Part shown: positions 35,972 to 44,635 of the stretch, piece after piece
Layout of the letters: every line of letters starts with the position of its first letter
Numbering within the stretch: the stretch's first letter is position 1
Assembly (NCBI RefSeq): GCF_947170395.1
Contig: NZ_CAMVTE010000006.1
Span: 1-64,000 of the forward strand
Direction of reading: 5' to 3'
From: an uncultured Methanobrevibacter sp.
Lineage (GTDB): Archaea > Methanobacteriota > Methanobacteria > Methanobacteriales > Methanobacteriaceae
Length of the DNA stretch: 64,000 nucleotides
The notes under the pieces: generated by a model
What the model was told of the DNA's origin: nothing
The model's database searches: none
The model's input: only the letters and a program-made list of their open reading frames with translations
Position numbers and translations under genes: made by a program

Positions 35972-36658
35972 ATGGAATATGAAATAAGTGGAGGTTCTTT
36001 TCCTACTGTAGTTTGCACATTACAGAAAGGAGAAACCATGAAAGATGAATCCGGTGCAATGGCATTTATGACATCAGACATTAAAATGGATACCAATACT
36101 GGAGGGGGCCTTCTAAAAGGTCTTGGAAGAGCTTTGTCTGGAGATACAATATTTTTAAATTTCTTTACAGCACAATCAGACAATCAAAAAATCGCATTTT
36201 CCGCATGTTATCCTGGAAAAATTATCCCTATAAGGTTAACCGGGTCAAACACCATCATTGGTGAGAAAAATGCATTTTTAGCAGCGGAAGAAAGTGTGGA
36301 TATTGACATTTACTTCAAAAAGAAACTTGGTGTAGGATTATTCGGTGGAGAAGGATTTATTCTTCAAAAATTCACTGGAACCGGAATGGTATTTCTAGAA
36401 ATTGATGGTGAAGTAATTGAACATGACCTCCAACCGGGAGAACATTTGCTTGTTAATCAAGGCCACATTGCAGCAATGGAAGAAAGCGTTGATTTTGATA
36501 TTGAAAGGGTTAAAGGTGTTAAAAACATGTTATTTGGCGGGGAAGGAGTATTCTTTACCAAATTGACTGGTCCAGGTAAAGTCTGGATACAAACCATGCC
36601 AGTCAGCAAATTGGCAGATGCAATTATCCCATATCTACCAGAACGCACTAATGATTAA
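35972..36658 (+). CDS. AIM24/TIGR00266 family protein
   Basis: A 228-residue all-beta protein of the AIM24 (TIGR00266) family, related to the mitochondrial biogenesis protein Aim24. It shows glycine-rich pseudo-repeats: GGGLLKGLGRALSGDTIFLNFFTA, LFGGEGFILQKFTGTGMVFLE and LFGGEGVFFTKLTGPGKVWIQ. The fold is a trimeric beta-prism. The biochemical role is unknown. It is monocistronic, with GGTGAT-like spacing before the ATG. Confidence 0.88.
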   Translation: MEYEISGGSFPTVVCTLQKGETMKDESGAMAFMTSDIKMDTNTGGGLLKGLGRALSGDTIFLNFFTAQSDNQKIAFSACYPGKIIPIRLTGSNTIIGEKNAFLAAEESVDIDIYFKKKLGVGLFGGEGFILQKFTGTGMVFLEIDGEVIEHDLQPGEHLLVNQGHIAAMEESVDFDIERVKGVKNMLFGGEGVFFTKLTGPGKVWIQTMPVSKLADAIIPYLPERTND

Positions 36659-36675
36659 TTTTAAAAAATTATATG

Positions 36676-36720
36676 ATGATGTGATGTTTCATGGGGTTTC
36701 CACTTGAAATATCACACCAT
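36676..36720. terminator. Hairpin between convergent AIM24 and flavoprotein genes
   Basis: The 15-base arms ATGATGTGATGTTTC and GAAATATCACACCAT pair with two mismatches around a 15-base loop. Placed in the 95-base gap between two convergent genes, it most likely terminates one or both transcripts, although it has no strong T run directly after it on the plus strand. Confidence 0.4.
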
Positions 36721-36753
36721 ATCTTTAATTAGAAAAAAAGACTTACCCTAACA

Positions 36754-37479
36754 TTAGAGAACCTTTTTAAATACGAAATACATTAATTTTGCAAAAATCT
36801 TTTTTAAAGGGTTTAGTTTCACAGCAGGTGAAAAGTCATGATTGACCAAACCGGTTTCCTGCCAAAATCTTGCATCAGCAGGTATCGGGTCATCCGTAAC
36901 AGCCATAGCCCTCCAGACATTATAAAATAAGACATCACCAAATTTAGGGGAATGAAGCTTTCCTGATTCTACATCACTGCCAAACTTTTTAGAAATCTTA
37001 TCAATACCTTCGGTTTCAAGATGGTCTTTTCCACCGCATGCAATGGCAATATTGTAAACCTTATTGAATCCCCAATGCCTTAATGTTTCGTTAAGATATT
37101 TGGCAACCTTTTTTTGACCGGCACCCGCAGTCGATACGACTACAAGTGCCTTTTTATCGAAAAATTCAGGTCTGTGGTAGATATAGGCAGTGTGGTCAAT
37201 GAAGTTTTTAAGAATGGCAGTTACATTCAATGCATAAACCGGAGAGGAAATAATAAACCCGTCAGCTTCCTTTATCTTTTCAACAATAGGATTGATGTAT
37301 TCAAAATGAGGGCATTTATCTTCACCCTCAAGTATGCAGTTATAACATCCCCTGCACATAGGGATTTTCCTACTTGCCAGATGAATCTCTTCAAATTCAC
37401 CATTTAAATTTTTTCTTGCCTGATTTATAATATTCCAAGTGTTTTTCTTTCTTGGAGATCCGTTAATAATTACATATTT
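36754..37479 (-). CDS. Iron-sulfur flavoprotein / NADPH-dependent FMN reductase family protein
   Basis: A protein of about 241 residues with a flavodoxin-like fold. The N-terminal phosphate loop INGSPRKKNTWN (about 6-17) binds FMN. The cysteine cluster CRGCYNCILEGEDKCP (about 43-58) matches the compact [4Fe-4S] motif of archaeal iron-sulfur flavoproteins. SSPVYALNVTAILKNFIDH contacts the flavin. A longer C-terminal part than usual, ending with a hydrophobic, basic tail, follows. Two ATGs in tandem lie at 37485 and 37482, with another start possible nearby; the second is better spaced from GGTGAT. It is the last gene of the TetR operon. Confidence 0.82.
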   Translation of the reverse strand, partial: KYVIINGSPRKKNTWNIINQARKNLNGEFEEIHLASRKIPMCRGCYNCILEGEDKCPHFEYINPIVEKIKEADGFIISSPVYALNVTAILKNFIDHTAYIYHRPEFFDKKALVVVSTAGAGQKKVAKYLNETLRHWGFNKVYNIAIACGGKDHLETEGIDKISKKFGSDVESGKLHSPKFGDVLFYNVWRAMAVTDDPIPADARFWQETGLVNHDFSPAVKLNPLKKIFAKLMYFVFKKVL

Positions 37480-37481
37480 CA

Positions 37482-38090
37482 TCATATCACCAATTGACCT
37501 TCAAGAACCAATTTTTCTTTAAATTCAAACTGTTTGTCAAATTCATCAACATCACTTTCATCTACATCGAATACATCCGGATTTGAAAATATAGCTTGAG
37601 CATCACCAATTTTGCCTCCATCAAATATTTTTATCATGAAAAACTGACATTCATCATCAATGTCAGTGCCTTCAAGGAAAATATTGTATTTTGATGCGCT
37701 TTCAAAACCGAATCTGGAATAATAATTTTCATCACCTACAACAAATACAAATGGAAACTCATCAATCAGGTTTAAGGTGTATTCTATTAATTTAGATCCA
37801 TAACCTCTCCCCTGATAGTCATTGTCAATTGAAACCGGACCCAGTACAACTGCATCACAATATTTTTCGTCGCCAAAGTGGAGTTTGCCTTTTGAATAAT
37901 TGATATGGCCAATAATTTTACCGTCCTCTTCAATTACATATGCCAAATCCTTTATGAAGCTTTCATCATACCTTAAATTGTGAACAATATAGTGTTCGTA
38001 AGCTCCCGGACGGTATACATTCCAAAAGGAATTTCTTACAAGATTTTCCACTTCCCGATAATCGTTTTTATTTTCCAATCTTATTTTCAT
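37482..38090 (-). CDS. GNAT-family N-acetyltransferase
   Basis: A 202-residue acetyltransferase with the acetyl-CoA loop NDYQGRGYGSKLIEY (about 95-109) and the preceding strand VVLGPVSID. The following FVFVVGDENYYSRFGFE matches the YhbS-type subgroup. A C-terminal acidic extension of about 45 residues follows. The substrate is unknown. Its start overlaps the TetR stop and its stop overlaps the flavoprotein start, so it is the middle gene of a regulated three-gene operon. Confidence 0.85.
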   Translation of the reverse strand: MKIRLENKNDYREVENLVRNSFWNVYRPGAYEHYIVHNLRYDESFIKDLAYVIEEDGKIIGHINYSKGKLHFGDEKYCDAVVLGPVSIDNDYQGRGYGSKLIEYTLNLIDEFPFVFVVGDENYYSRFGFESASKYNIFLEGTDIDDECQFFMIKIFDGGKIGDAQAIFSNPDVFDVDESDVDEFDKQFEFKEKLVLEGQLVI

Positions 38091-38704
38091 TCGACCACCC
38101 TTACTGAATTAAAAACCAGTTTCATGTGATTTTCACTTCTAGGACCCAATTTCATTAAAAATTCACTGTCATCTTCAGGATAATTAATTATGAAATGCTC
38201 GTACAACAGAAAAAGACCGTAATAGAAAAATGACTCCGCCAGCTGTTTTGAATCCGCATCATCTTTAATTAATTTCTTCTGCTTCATCAAATCAAACAGT
38301 TCGACCCAACCAGCGATTGCATGGTCAATGATTGCCATCTTTACAAAATTTTTAATCTTTTCATTGTGATAGGATTCGATTAGAATAATCCGAGTTATCT
38401 TCATCATTTTAGGCTCACTTAGTTTTGAGATGTACAGGTCCAACCCTACTTTGTAAAAATAATCAAAACTTACATCCAGGTTTTGGCTCGCCTGAGACAA
38501 AGGAATCTCTTTTGAGGTCATTTCATCAATATAATAATCAAGAATAGCATCCAATATTGATTCCTTACTATTATAATGATTATAGATAGAACTCTCCTTA
38601 ATTCCAACCTTTGATGCAATTTGGCGAACGGAAACACCATCAAAACCAAACTGTGAGAACAGATCAATTGAAATATCAAAAATTTTTTCTTTATTTGAAA
38701 CCAT
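38087..38704 (-). CDS. TetR/AcrR-family transcriptional repressor
   Basis: A 205-residue protein with an N-terminal TetR helix-turn-helix (about 1-50: FDISIDLFSQFGFDGVSVRQIASKVGIKESSIYNHYNSKESIL) and a helical ligand-binding domain. The true start is the ATG at 38704 (MVSNKEK); the frame could be extended to a TTG at 38722, but that lies inside an operator. Two matching inverted repeats surround the TATA box just upstream, so it very probably represses its own operon, with the acetyltransferase and flavoprotein as targets. The ligand is unknown. Confidence 0.9.
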   Translation of the reverse strand: MVSNKEKIFDISIDLFSQFGFDGVSVRQIASKVGIKESSIYNHYNSKESILDAILDYYIDEMTSKEIPLSQASQNLDVSFDYFYKVGLDLYISKLSEPKMMKITRIILIESYHNEKIKNFVKMAIIDHAIAGWVELFDLMKQKKLIKDDADSKQLAESFFYYGLFLLYEHFIINYPEDDSEFLMKLGPRSENHMKLVFNSVRVVE

Positions 38705-38713
38705 AATATCAAA

Positions 38714-38731
38714 AACTAACAAGTGTTAGTT
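38714..38731. promoter_or_regulatory. TetR operator 1
   Basis: AACTAAC-AAGT-GTTAGTT is a perfect seven-base inverted repeat with a four-base spacer, 10 bases upstream of the TetR start codon. The same arms recur at 38758-38775. Confidence 0.75.
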
Positions 38732-38751
38732 ACAGTTATTAAGAAAATAGT

Positions 38752-38759
38752 ATATAAAA
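38752..38759 (-). promoter_or_regulatory. TATA box of the TetR operon
   Basis: TTTATATA on the minus strand, about 50 bases upstream of the start codon and lying between the two operator copies, touching the second. A start site near 38728 would fall in operator 1. Confidence 0.55.
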
Positions 38760-38775
38760 CTAACGGGCGTTAGTT
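38758..38775. promoter_or_regulatory. TetR operator 2
   Basis: AACTAAC-GGGC-GTTAGTT has the same arms as operator 1 with a different spacer; centre-to-centre distance is 44 bases, about four helical turns. Binding here would block TBP/TFB at the adjacent TATA box. Confidence 0.75.
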
Positions 38776-38984
38776 AACTGAAAATTAAAACTCTTCATAA
38801 TATCATTCATGTTAAAAAGAGCATTACCATCTCACTACCAAATCGGACCCCCTCATTCTTATTAATTTTTAGACCAATTAAATAATTATTAGGCTCATAA
38901 ATGTTTACAATTTATATATTAGATTAAATAAAAATATAAATGGTTCAATTAGAGTGAATCAAAAAAAATTAAAGGTGTATAATA

Positions 38985-39698
38985 ATGAATATAAGTGAAA
39001 TTATTAGTGATGCTTTAGTATATCCTTTAAACAATATTAAAGCAGTTGTAATATATATGATTTTAGGTATTATTGCAGGTATTGCTATTGGTGGTACCGT
39101 ATTAGGTATAGCTACCGGTTCAGCAACCCATAATGCATTATTGACTGGTGGAACATCAATTATCGGAGTGATTATTTCAGTCCTAATCATTTTATTAATT
39201 GCAGGTTATGAATTGGACATTGTTAAATATGGAATTAATAGAGATCCTGGTGCTCCAGGCATTGATATCGTAAGACAAGTGGTTAATGCTATTAAAGTAA
39301 TCATCGTATCTTTTGTTTACTATTTAGTTCCTGTTATTATCGCAGCAATTTTACGTTTCCTTTTAGGAAATGGTGTTTTAACTACACTCCTTGTGTTTAT
39401 TATCACAGTCGTTTTTGCTTTGGCACAATTTATGGCTAAATGCAGATTAGCTAAAACTGACAGTTTAGGTGAAGCATTGGCATTTGGTGAAGCAATTGGA
39501 GATATCTCAAGAGTAGGTATTGTAAAACTCCTTGCAACAGTTATTATAATTTTTGTTATTGTATTTGTTGTAATTTTCATCGCTGCTGCAATTGCTAACT
39601 GGAATAACATTATTGGCGGAATATTAATCGGTATTCTCGCAATATACTTAACATTCTTCGCTAACAGAGCTACCGGTTTATTATACTCTGACGCTTAA
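38985..39698 (+). CDS. DUF4013 family membrane protein
   Basis: A 237-residue integral membrane protein with about six hydrophobic segments. The pattern MNISEIISDALVYPLNN at the start and GYELDIVKYGINRDPGAP after the second or third segment is that of the DUF4013 family, common in Methanobacteriales. Function unknown. It has its own GGTG site before the ATG and a terminator after the stop. Confidence 0.8.
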   Translation: MNISEIISDALVYPLNNIKAVVIYMILGIIAGIAIGGTVLGIATGSATHNALLTGGTSIIGVIISVLIILLIAGYELDIVKYGINRDPGAPGIDIVRQVVNAIKVIIVSFVYYLVPVIIAAILRFLLGNGVLTTLLVFIITVVFALAQFMAKCRLAKTDSLGEALAFGEAIGDISRVGIVKLLATVIIIFVIVFVVIFIAAAIANWNNIIGGILIGILAIYLTFFANRATGLLYSDA

Positions 39699-39711
39699 AT
39701 AAATAGACATT

Positions 39712-39740
39712 AATGAATGAGTTTTATTCATTCATTTTTT
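39712..39740 (+). terminator. Terminator after the DUF4013 gene
   Basis: AATGAATGA and TCATTCATT form a perfect nine-base stem around a seven-base loop, followed by a run of T residues. Confidence 0.6.
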
Positions 39741-39853
39741 TTACTTTTTTTATAAATTTTCAATTTAATATAGTTTTCTCAACAGCCAAGCATTTTTACT
39801 GGCAATGACCATATAACCTGCCAGAAGATAAAATAATTACACCATTAACCGAT

Positions 39854-40870
39854 TTAATCAATCTGAAGAGGCAAATTACCTATAACCAATCCTTTTTTAT
39901 AGATGGCTACAGTATCCTCCAGCCGGACTCCAAATTCCCCTTCAAGATAGATTCCAGGTTCCACTGTAATTACCATACCATCTCGAATTATGGTTTCGTC
40001 CTTAATGGAAAATCCAGGAGTTTCATGAATGTCCAAACCCAGACTATGGCCTGTTGAGTGAATAAAATTATCACCATATCCATATTCAGTTATTATGTCA
40101 CGGGCAACCCCGTCAATTTCACAACATTTAAGACCTGGCTTAATGGCCCTAATAGCTTTATCATGAGCTTCAGCGACAATGTCCCAAATTTCCTGTTGAG
40201 ACTCTGTGTAAACCATTGTACGAGTATTGTCAGAGCAATACCCCTTAAAAACAGCTCCCCAATCAATAAGAATTGGTTTTTCCAAAAGTTTATCCTGAGG
40301 AGTCGCATGGGGAAGGCTTGAGTTGGCACCGCTGGTGACAATAGTGTCGAATGACTCTTTGGATGCGCCATTTTCAATCATCAACCTTACCAAATCAAAA
40401 GCAACAACATTTTCCGGATTTTTATTGTTCAAAACATCCAACTGCATGAAAGACTTTTGAGCAATTTCAGTTGCCTTTTCTATTTTTTCAATCTCAAAAG
40501 GAGTTTTTATCATTCTTTGAGTGTTGATGTATGTTTTTGAAGTTATATCAAAATCATCCTTTAATTTTTCATAAGTGCTGAAAACGAGTTCCGGTTCGAT
40601 TGCAAGACTTTTAATCCCCTCCTCCTTCAGCTCTTTAATCATCACCTCAAATGATTCAAATTCCCTAACATCAATGGTTGAAGTTTTATTGGCTATTTCC
40701 ATATCCATTTTCGATGCATAAATAATTGGATTTTCATTAATTATGCAAAAAGCAAAACTTGTGGGTTTGTAACCTGAAATATACTCAATATTTGTAAATT
40801 TTGTAAGTAAATAAGCCTGAATATCATCATTTTTTAAGTCATTTAAAATGTTTGAAATATGTAAATCCAT
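39854..40870 (-). CDS. M24 family metallopeptidase (Xaa-Pro aminopeptidase-like)
   Basis: A 338-residue pita-bread-fold peptidase with an N-terminal creatinase-like domain (about 1-120) and a catalytic domain. The dinuclear-metal ligands are visible: Asp in LIDWGAVFKGYCSDNTRT (two Asp), His in HSTGHSLGLDIHE, Glu in VEPGIYLEGEFGVR and Glu in RLEDTV. It would remove an N-terminal residue preceding proline in cytoplasmic peptides. Monocistronic; a small hairpin (CTGGCA / TGCCAG, 39799-39824) lies after its stop. Confidence 0.9.
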   Translation of the reverse strand: MDLHISNILNDLKNDDIQAYLLTKFTNIEYISGYKPTSFAFCIINENPIIYASKMDMEIANKTSTIDVREFESFEVMIKELKEEGIKSLAIEPELVFSTYEKLKDDFDITSKTYINTQRMIKTPFEIEKIEKATEIAQKSFMQLDVLNNKNPENVVAFDLVRLMIENGASKESFDTIVTSGANSSLPHATPQDKLLEKPILIDWGAVFKGYCSDNTRTMVYTESQQEIWDIVAEAHDKAIRAIKPGLKCCEIDGVARDIITEYGYGDNFIHSTGHSLGLDIHETPGFSIKDETIIRDGMVITVEPGIYLEGEFGVRLEDTVAIYKKGLVIGNLPLQID

Positions 40871-41056
40871 GATTTAATATTTAAAAAAAGTATTATAAAA
40901 AAATAAGTATGGAAAAATTCCAACTTACCTAAATTAAATTACCTATTAAAAACAATCAGATAAACATAAAAAAATATTATAATAAGTTAAACATCCGTTT
41001 ACTAAATTTAACACATAATAAGATTAAACAAATAAATTTATAAAGTTTTCAATATC

Positions 41057-41094
41057 AAAAAAGATAGTTTTATTAAAGTAAAAAAAGATAGTTT
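41057..41094 (+). repeat. Direct repeat before the M50-YcaO operon
   Basis: AAAAAAGATAGTTT occurs at 41057-41070 and again at 41081-41094, a period of 24 bases, just before the M50 protease start codon. The TATA-like TTTATAAA at about 41037-41044 would start transcription near the first copy, so the repeats lie in the leader. They may be a regulatory site. No ordinary Shine-Dalgarno sequence is present. Confidence 0.4.
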
Positions 41095-41100
41095 AACATT

Positions 41101-41742
41101 ATGTTTAAGTTTACAGCTAGTGAAATAAGAGACTTGATTATAGCATTTATCGTTATTTCATTGTGTTTTGGAATTGCAAACACCGGCAGGGACATGAACG
41201 CCTTACTCCACTTGCTTCCATTCATTATGGTTGGCGTAGGACTGGGTTTCATCCTGCACGAGTTAGGCCATAAATTCGTATCAATGAAGTATGGTTACTG
41301 GGCGGAATTTAAGTTATGGCCACAAGGATTGTTATTTGCACTTGTTACCTCATTTTTCGGGTTTGTATTTGCAGCCCCAGGTGCAGTTTACACATATGCA
41401 AATTACATGACCGATGAAATTAATGGTAAAATATCCCTTGCAGGCCCAATTGTCAATATTGTTCTTGCATTAGCATTCCTGGCCGTTGCAACATGGGTTT
41501 ATCCATCTGCATTTACTTCCGAAACTTCAGTAATCATATTTATCGTATGTTCAATGGGTTTTTCAATCAACAGCTTTTTGGCAGCATTCAATCTGTTGCC
41601 TGTCGGAAACCTTGACGGATCCAAAGTGCTTAGATGGAACATTGGAATCTGGATTATTGCAATAGCCATAGCAGGTACAATGACCGTATTGTCAATGCAA
41701 ATGGGCGTTGAAAACATTGTGAGATTAATTATAGGATTTTAA
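41101..41742 (+). CDS. Site-2-protease-like M50 family membrane metalloprotease
   Basis: A 213-residue intramembrane zinc protease with about six hydrophobic segments. The catalytic motif ILHELGHKFVS (about 51-61) and the distal Asp motif FNLLPVGNLDGSKVL (about 163-177) are both present. There is no PDZ domain. Short archaeal versions of this kind have unknown substrates. One base separates its stop from the YcaO start, so it heads the YcaO-TfuA-LarE-like operon; whether it takes part in their reaction is unclear. Confidence 0.88.
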   Translation: MFKFTASEIRDLIIAFIVISLCFGIANTGRDMNALLHLLPFIMVGVGLGFILHELGHKFVSMKYGYWAEFKLWPQGLLFALVTSFFGFVFAAPGAVYTYANYMTDEINGKISLAGPIVNIVLALAFLAVATWVYPSAFTSETSVIIFIVCSMGFSINSFLAAFNLLPVGNLDGSKVLRWNIGIWIIAIAIAGTMTVLSMQMGVENIVRLIIGF

Positions 41743-41743
41743 A

Positions 41744-42946
41744 ATGAGTGAAGAAATTACATACTTTAAAGGAACACACCGAGTTATAGCTCCAAGCAAA
41801 ACTATTGAAATTAACCAGGACAAGTTAAAAACTGCTGGAATAACCCGTATCGCAGATATCACTGACTTGGACAGGATTGGCCTTCCAATTTATACTGCAA
41901 TCAGACCGACCGCGCAAGAGGGCGGAGTCAGCATATATGGTGGAAAGGGAATATCCAAAGACCATGCAAAAGCATCTGCAATGATGGAAGGCTTTGAGAG
42001 ATATTCAGCCGAAAGGCAAAGCAGTGATGAAACCATAATTGCCGATTTATCTGAAATTTCAAAAAATGGAGAATATATTGACCCGAAATCACTTAACCTT
42101 CCAAAAGAGTTTGAAAAAAAGGATATTGGTGATTTGAACTTGGAGTGGAGCCTGGCCCACGATATAATCACGGACAAGGATTATTATGTTCCAACAAATG
42201 CAATTTTTCACCCATATAACTGTAAAGACGACGTTTCAAAATTGTTCAAATCAAATACCAACGGCCTTGCATCAGGCAACATTTTGGAGGAAGCCATTTT
42301 GCATGGGATGCTTGAAGTCATTGAAAGAGATGCATGGAGCATTTTTGAGCTGACACATAAAAATTATGCCCAAATTGATTTGGATAGCATTGAAAGCGAA
42401 CTGATTAATGAAATTATAGATAAATTCGAATCCGAAGGAATCAAAATCAAACTTATTGATTTTACAGCAGACGTTAAAATCCCAACAATAGCCGCTTCTG
42501 CAGACGACACTATAACAAAAGATGCCGGGCTTTTGACTTTGGGAATAGGAACCCATCTTGACCCTGAAGTTGCAATACTCAGAGCATTAACTGAAGTAGC
42601 CCAAAGCAGAGCAACACAAATAAACGGAGCCCGTGAAGATACCGTAAGAGCGGATTTTGCACGTGAAGCCGGATACGAACGAATGAAAAGAATCAACAAA
42701 TATTACTTTAAAGAGGAAGAAAATAAAATTTCACTCTCAGATATTGAAAATAAATCCACATCTTCAATTTCAAAGGACATTGAAATTGTTAAAGATGAAC
42801 TGATGGCCAACGACATTGAAAAAATATTGTATGTTGACCTGACACGTCCGGAACTTGACGTCAGTGTCGTGCGGATTATCATTCCTGAAATGGAATTGTA
42901 TGCAATCGACCAGTCACGTGCGGGATACAGATTTTTAAAAGCATGA
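41744..42946 (+). CDS. ycaO: YcaO-family protein (methanogenesis marker 1, McrA thioglycine formation)
   Basis: A 400-residue YcaO ATPase. In methanogens the YcaO-TfuA pair installs the thioglycine of methyl-coenzyme M reductase subunit McrA by ATP-dependent backbone phosphorylation and sulfur transfer. YcaO ATP/Mg-binding patterns are visible: GISKDHAKASAMMEGFERYSAE (about 70-91), LEEAILHGMLEVIERDAWS (about 181-199) and RALTEVAQSRATQINGARED (about 281-300). TfuA follows after four bases and a LarE-like protein after that, which fits a sulfur-insertion role. Confidence 0.92.
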   Translation: MSEEITYFKGTHRVIAPSKTIEINQDKLKTAGITRIADITDLDRIGLPIYTAIRPTAQEGGVSIYGGKGISKDHAKASAMMEGFERYSAERQSSDETIIADLSEISKNGEYIDPKSLNLPKEFEKKDIGDLNLEWSLAHDIITDKDYYVPTNAIFHPYNCKDDVSKLFKSNTNGLASGNILEEAILHGMLEVIERDAWSIFELTHKNYAQIDLDSIESELINEIIDKFESEGIKIKLIDFTADVKIPTIAASADDTITKDAGLLTLGIGTHLDPEVAILRALTEVAQSRATQINGAREDTVRADFAREAGYERMKRINKYYFKEEENKISLSDIENKSTSSISKDIEIVKDELMANDIEKILYVDLTRPELDVSVVRIIIPEMELYAIDQSRAGYRFLKA

Positions 42947-42950
42947 TATT

Positions 42951-43604
42951 ATGGTTAAGGTTATCATTTATACCGGATTGTCCCTTTCTTTTGATGAAGC
43001 CAGAGAGATTCTGGATTGTGAAGACGACATTGAAGTGATTTATAAAAGACCCATTCAAAGGGGAGAATTGGCTTTGGCATTAAATGAACATCCGGATATC
43101 ATTGCAATAATCGATGGAGTGTTTCATCAAAACTCCGCAGTAGGTCATAAGGAAATCCTCAATGTCATAAATAATGGCGTTAAGGTATATGGCGCTTCAA
43201 GTATGGGTGCTTTAAGGGCATCGGAACTTGACACATTGGGAATGGTTGGAATAGGTTATTGCTATGAGCAATATGCAAACGGAACTGTGGATTCAGACGA
43301 TGAAGTTGCAGTAATGCTTGACAGCGAAACCCTCGAACCCCTTTCAATACCACTGATTAGCATGAGATATGTTTTTGACAATGCCGTTTGTGAAAAAATT
43401 ATAAGTGAAGATGAAAGAGACGAACTGATTAAAATAGCCAAAAGGACGTTTTATCCGAAAAGAAATTACGCCAATACATTGGCCGAATCAAGTTTAAACA
43501 GCGATAAAAAAGATGCATTAATCAATTTTATTCGAACATCACCCGACATTAAAAAAGAGGATGCAAAAGAGCTTATCAACCACATCAAATGTGAGATAAA
43601 ATGA
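42951..43604 (+). CDS. tfuA: TfuA-like protein (YcaO partner)
   Basis: A 217-residue TfuA-family protein. The family core is clear: [17 protein letters not shown] at the start, DIIAIIDGVFHQNSAVGHKEIL (about 48-69), VYGASSMGALRASEL (about 78-92) and GIGYCYEQYANG. TfuA is thought to help YcaO accept sulfur during McrA thioamide formation. Its stop overlaps the start of the LarE-like gene by 4 bases. Confidence 0.92.
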   Translation: MVKVIIYTGLSLSFDEAREILDCEDDIEVIYKRPIQRGELALALNEHPDIIAIIDGVFHQNSAVGHKEILNVINNGVKVYGASSMGALRASELDTLGMVGIGYCYEQYANGTVDSDDEVAVMLDSETLEPLSIPLISMRYVFDNAVCEKIISEDERDELIKIAKRTFYPKRNYANTLAESSLNSDKKDALINFIRTSPDIKKEDAKELINHIKCEIK

Positions 43605-44608
43605 ATTTAAAAGACAAAATTCAGATTGTTGAAGATTGCCTGAAAGATAAAAAGGTAGCCATAGGATTTTCAGGCGGTGCCGATTCGACATTGATAACCT
43701 ACATTTCTTCAAAGGTTGCCAAAGACACATTGGCAATCACCATTGACAACCATCTGATGCCAACGGGTTTTGTTGAACATACACAAAAAATATGCAGACT
43801 GTTCAACATCACACATGAGATAGTCGACATCGATTTTTATGATGATGAGGAATTTCTCAAAAACAATCCTCAAAGATGCTACAACTGCCGCCAGATGATG
43901 TATTCCCAAATCATTGAAAAATCAAAGGAAAATGGTTTTGAGTATATCTGTGACGGGAACAACATAAGCGATCTGATTTCAGACCGTCCTGGAATTTTAA
44001 TAACATATGCCAAAAAATTCAACACACCACTTATAGAGGCAAGGCTAACCTCAAAAGAGATTCATGAATACCTCGAGGAAAACAATATTCCCTATTCAAA
44101 ATCAACAACATGTCTTGCAACAAGAATACCAACCAACACACCGACCACCAAAGAGAAAATCGAAAAAATCAGCAAGTGCGAGGATTACATCTCGGCAAAT
44201 ACAAACTGCAGAATAGTCAAAGTTAGAGATTTTGGACGGACAAGTATATGTGAAGTGGACGACATTGATGAAATTCTATGTGAAAATAAATATAATCAAA
44301 TAAACGATGCATTAAAATCATTTGGATATGAAAAAGTTGCATTAAATTTATCACCAATTGATGATAATGAATTCATTTCTATTGACTATAAAAACGGTAA
44401 TTTTTCACACCAACTTCCGTTTACACTAAACCTTGAAAACACTAAAGAAATTATCAAAAATGCAGAAACAATAAACGAATGTGAAATCCAAATCGGAAGC
44501 ATCACCATAAGCAAAAACGGACTCATAAAAGGAACCGGTTTCAAAGATTATGAAAATGCCCTTGATAATTTTATGGAAATATTGCCCAAGCTTAGAAGAA
44601 ATATTTAA
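43601..44608 (+). CDS. LarE-like ATP-dependent sulfur transferase (PP-loop)
   Basis: A 335-residue PP-loop protein of the LarE group, whose founder gives sulfur to the nickel-pincer cofactor either from its own cysteine or via an iron-sulfur cluster. The PP-loop SGGADST is at 24-30. Three candidate functional cysteines occur: Cys93 and Cys96 (RCYNCRQMM) and Cys171 (TTCLATRIP). The C-terminal ~70 residues go beyond the usual LarE length of about 270. No larB/larC-type genes are nearby. Instead it is translationally coupled to TfuA, so it may supply sulfur for McrA thioglycine; that is an inference. Confidence 0.85.
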   Translation: MNLKDKIQIVEDCLKDKKVAIGFSGGADSTLITYISSKVAKDTLAITIDNHLMPTGFVEHTQKICRLFNITHEIVDIDFYDDEEFLKNNPQRCYNCRQMMYSQIIEKSKENGFEYICDGNNISDLISDRPGILITYAKKFNTPLIEARLTSKEIHEYLEENNIPYSKSTTCLATRIPTNTPTTKEKIEKISKCEDYISANTNCRIVKVRDFGRTSICEVDDIDEILCENKYNQINDALKSFGYEKVALNLSPIDDNEFISIDYKNGNFSHQLPFTLNLENTKEIIKNAETINECEIQIGSITISKNGLIKGTGFKDYENALDNFMEILPKLRRNI

Positions 44609-44635
44609 AAAAAAGAGTAAAAAACCTATTAAAAC

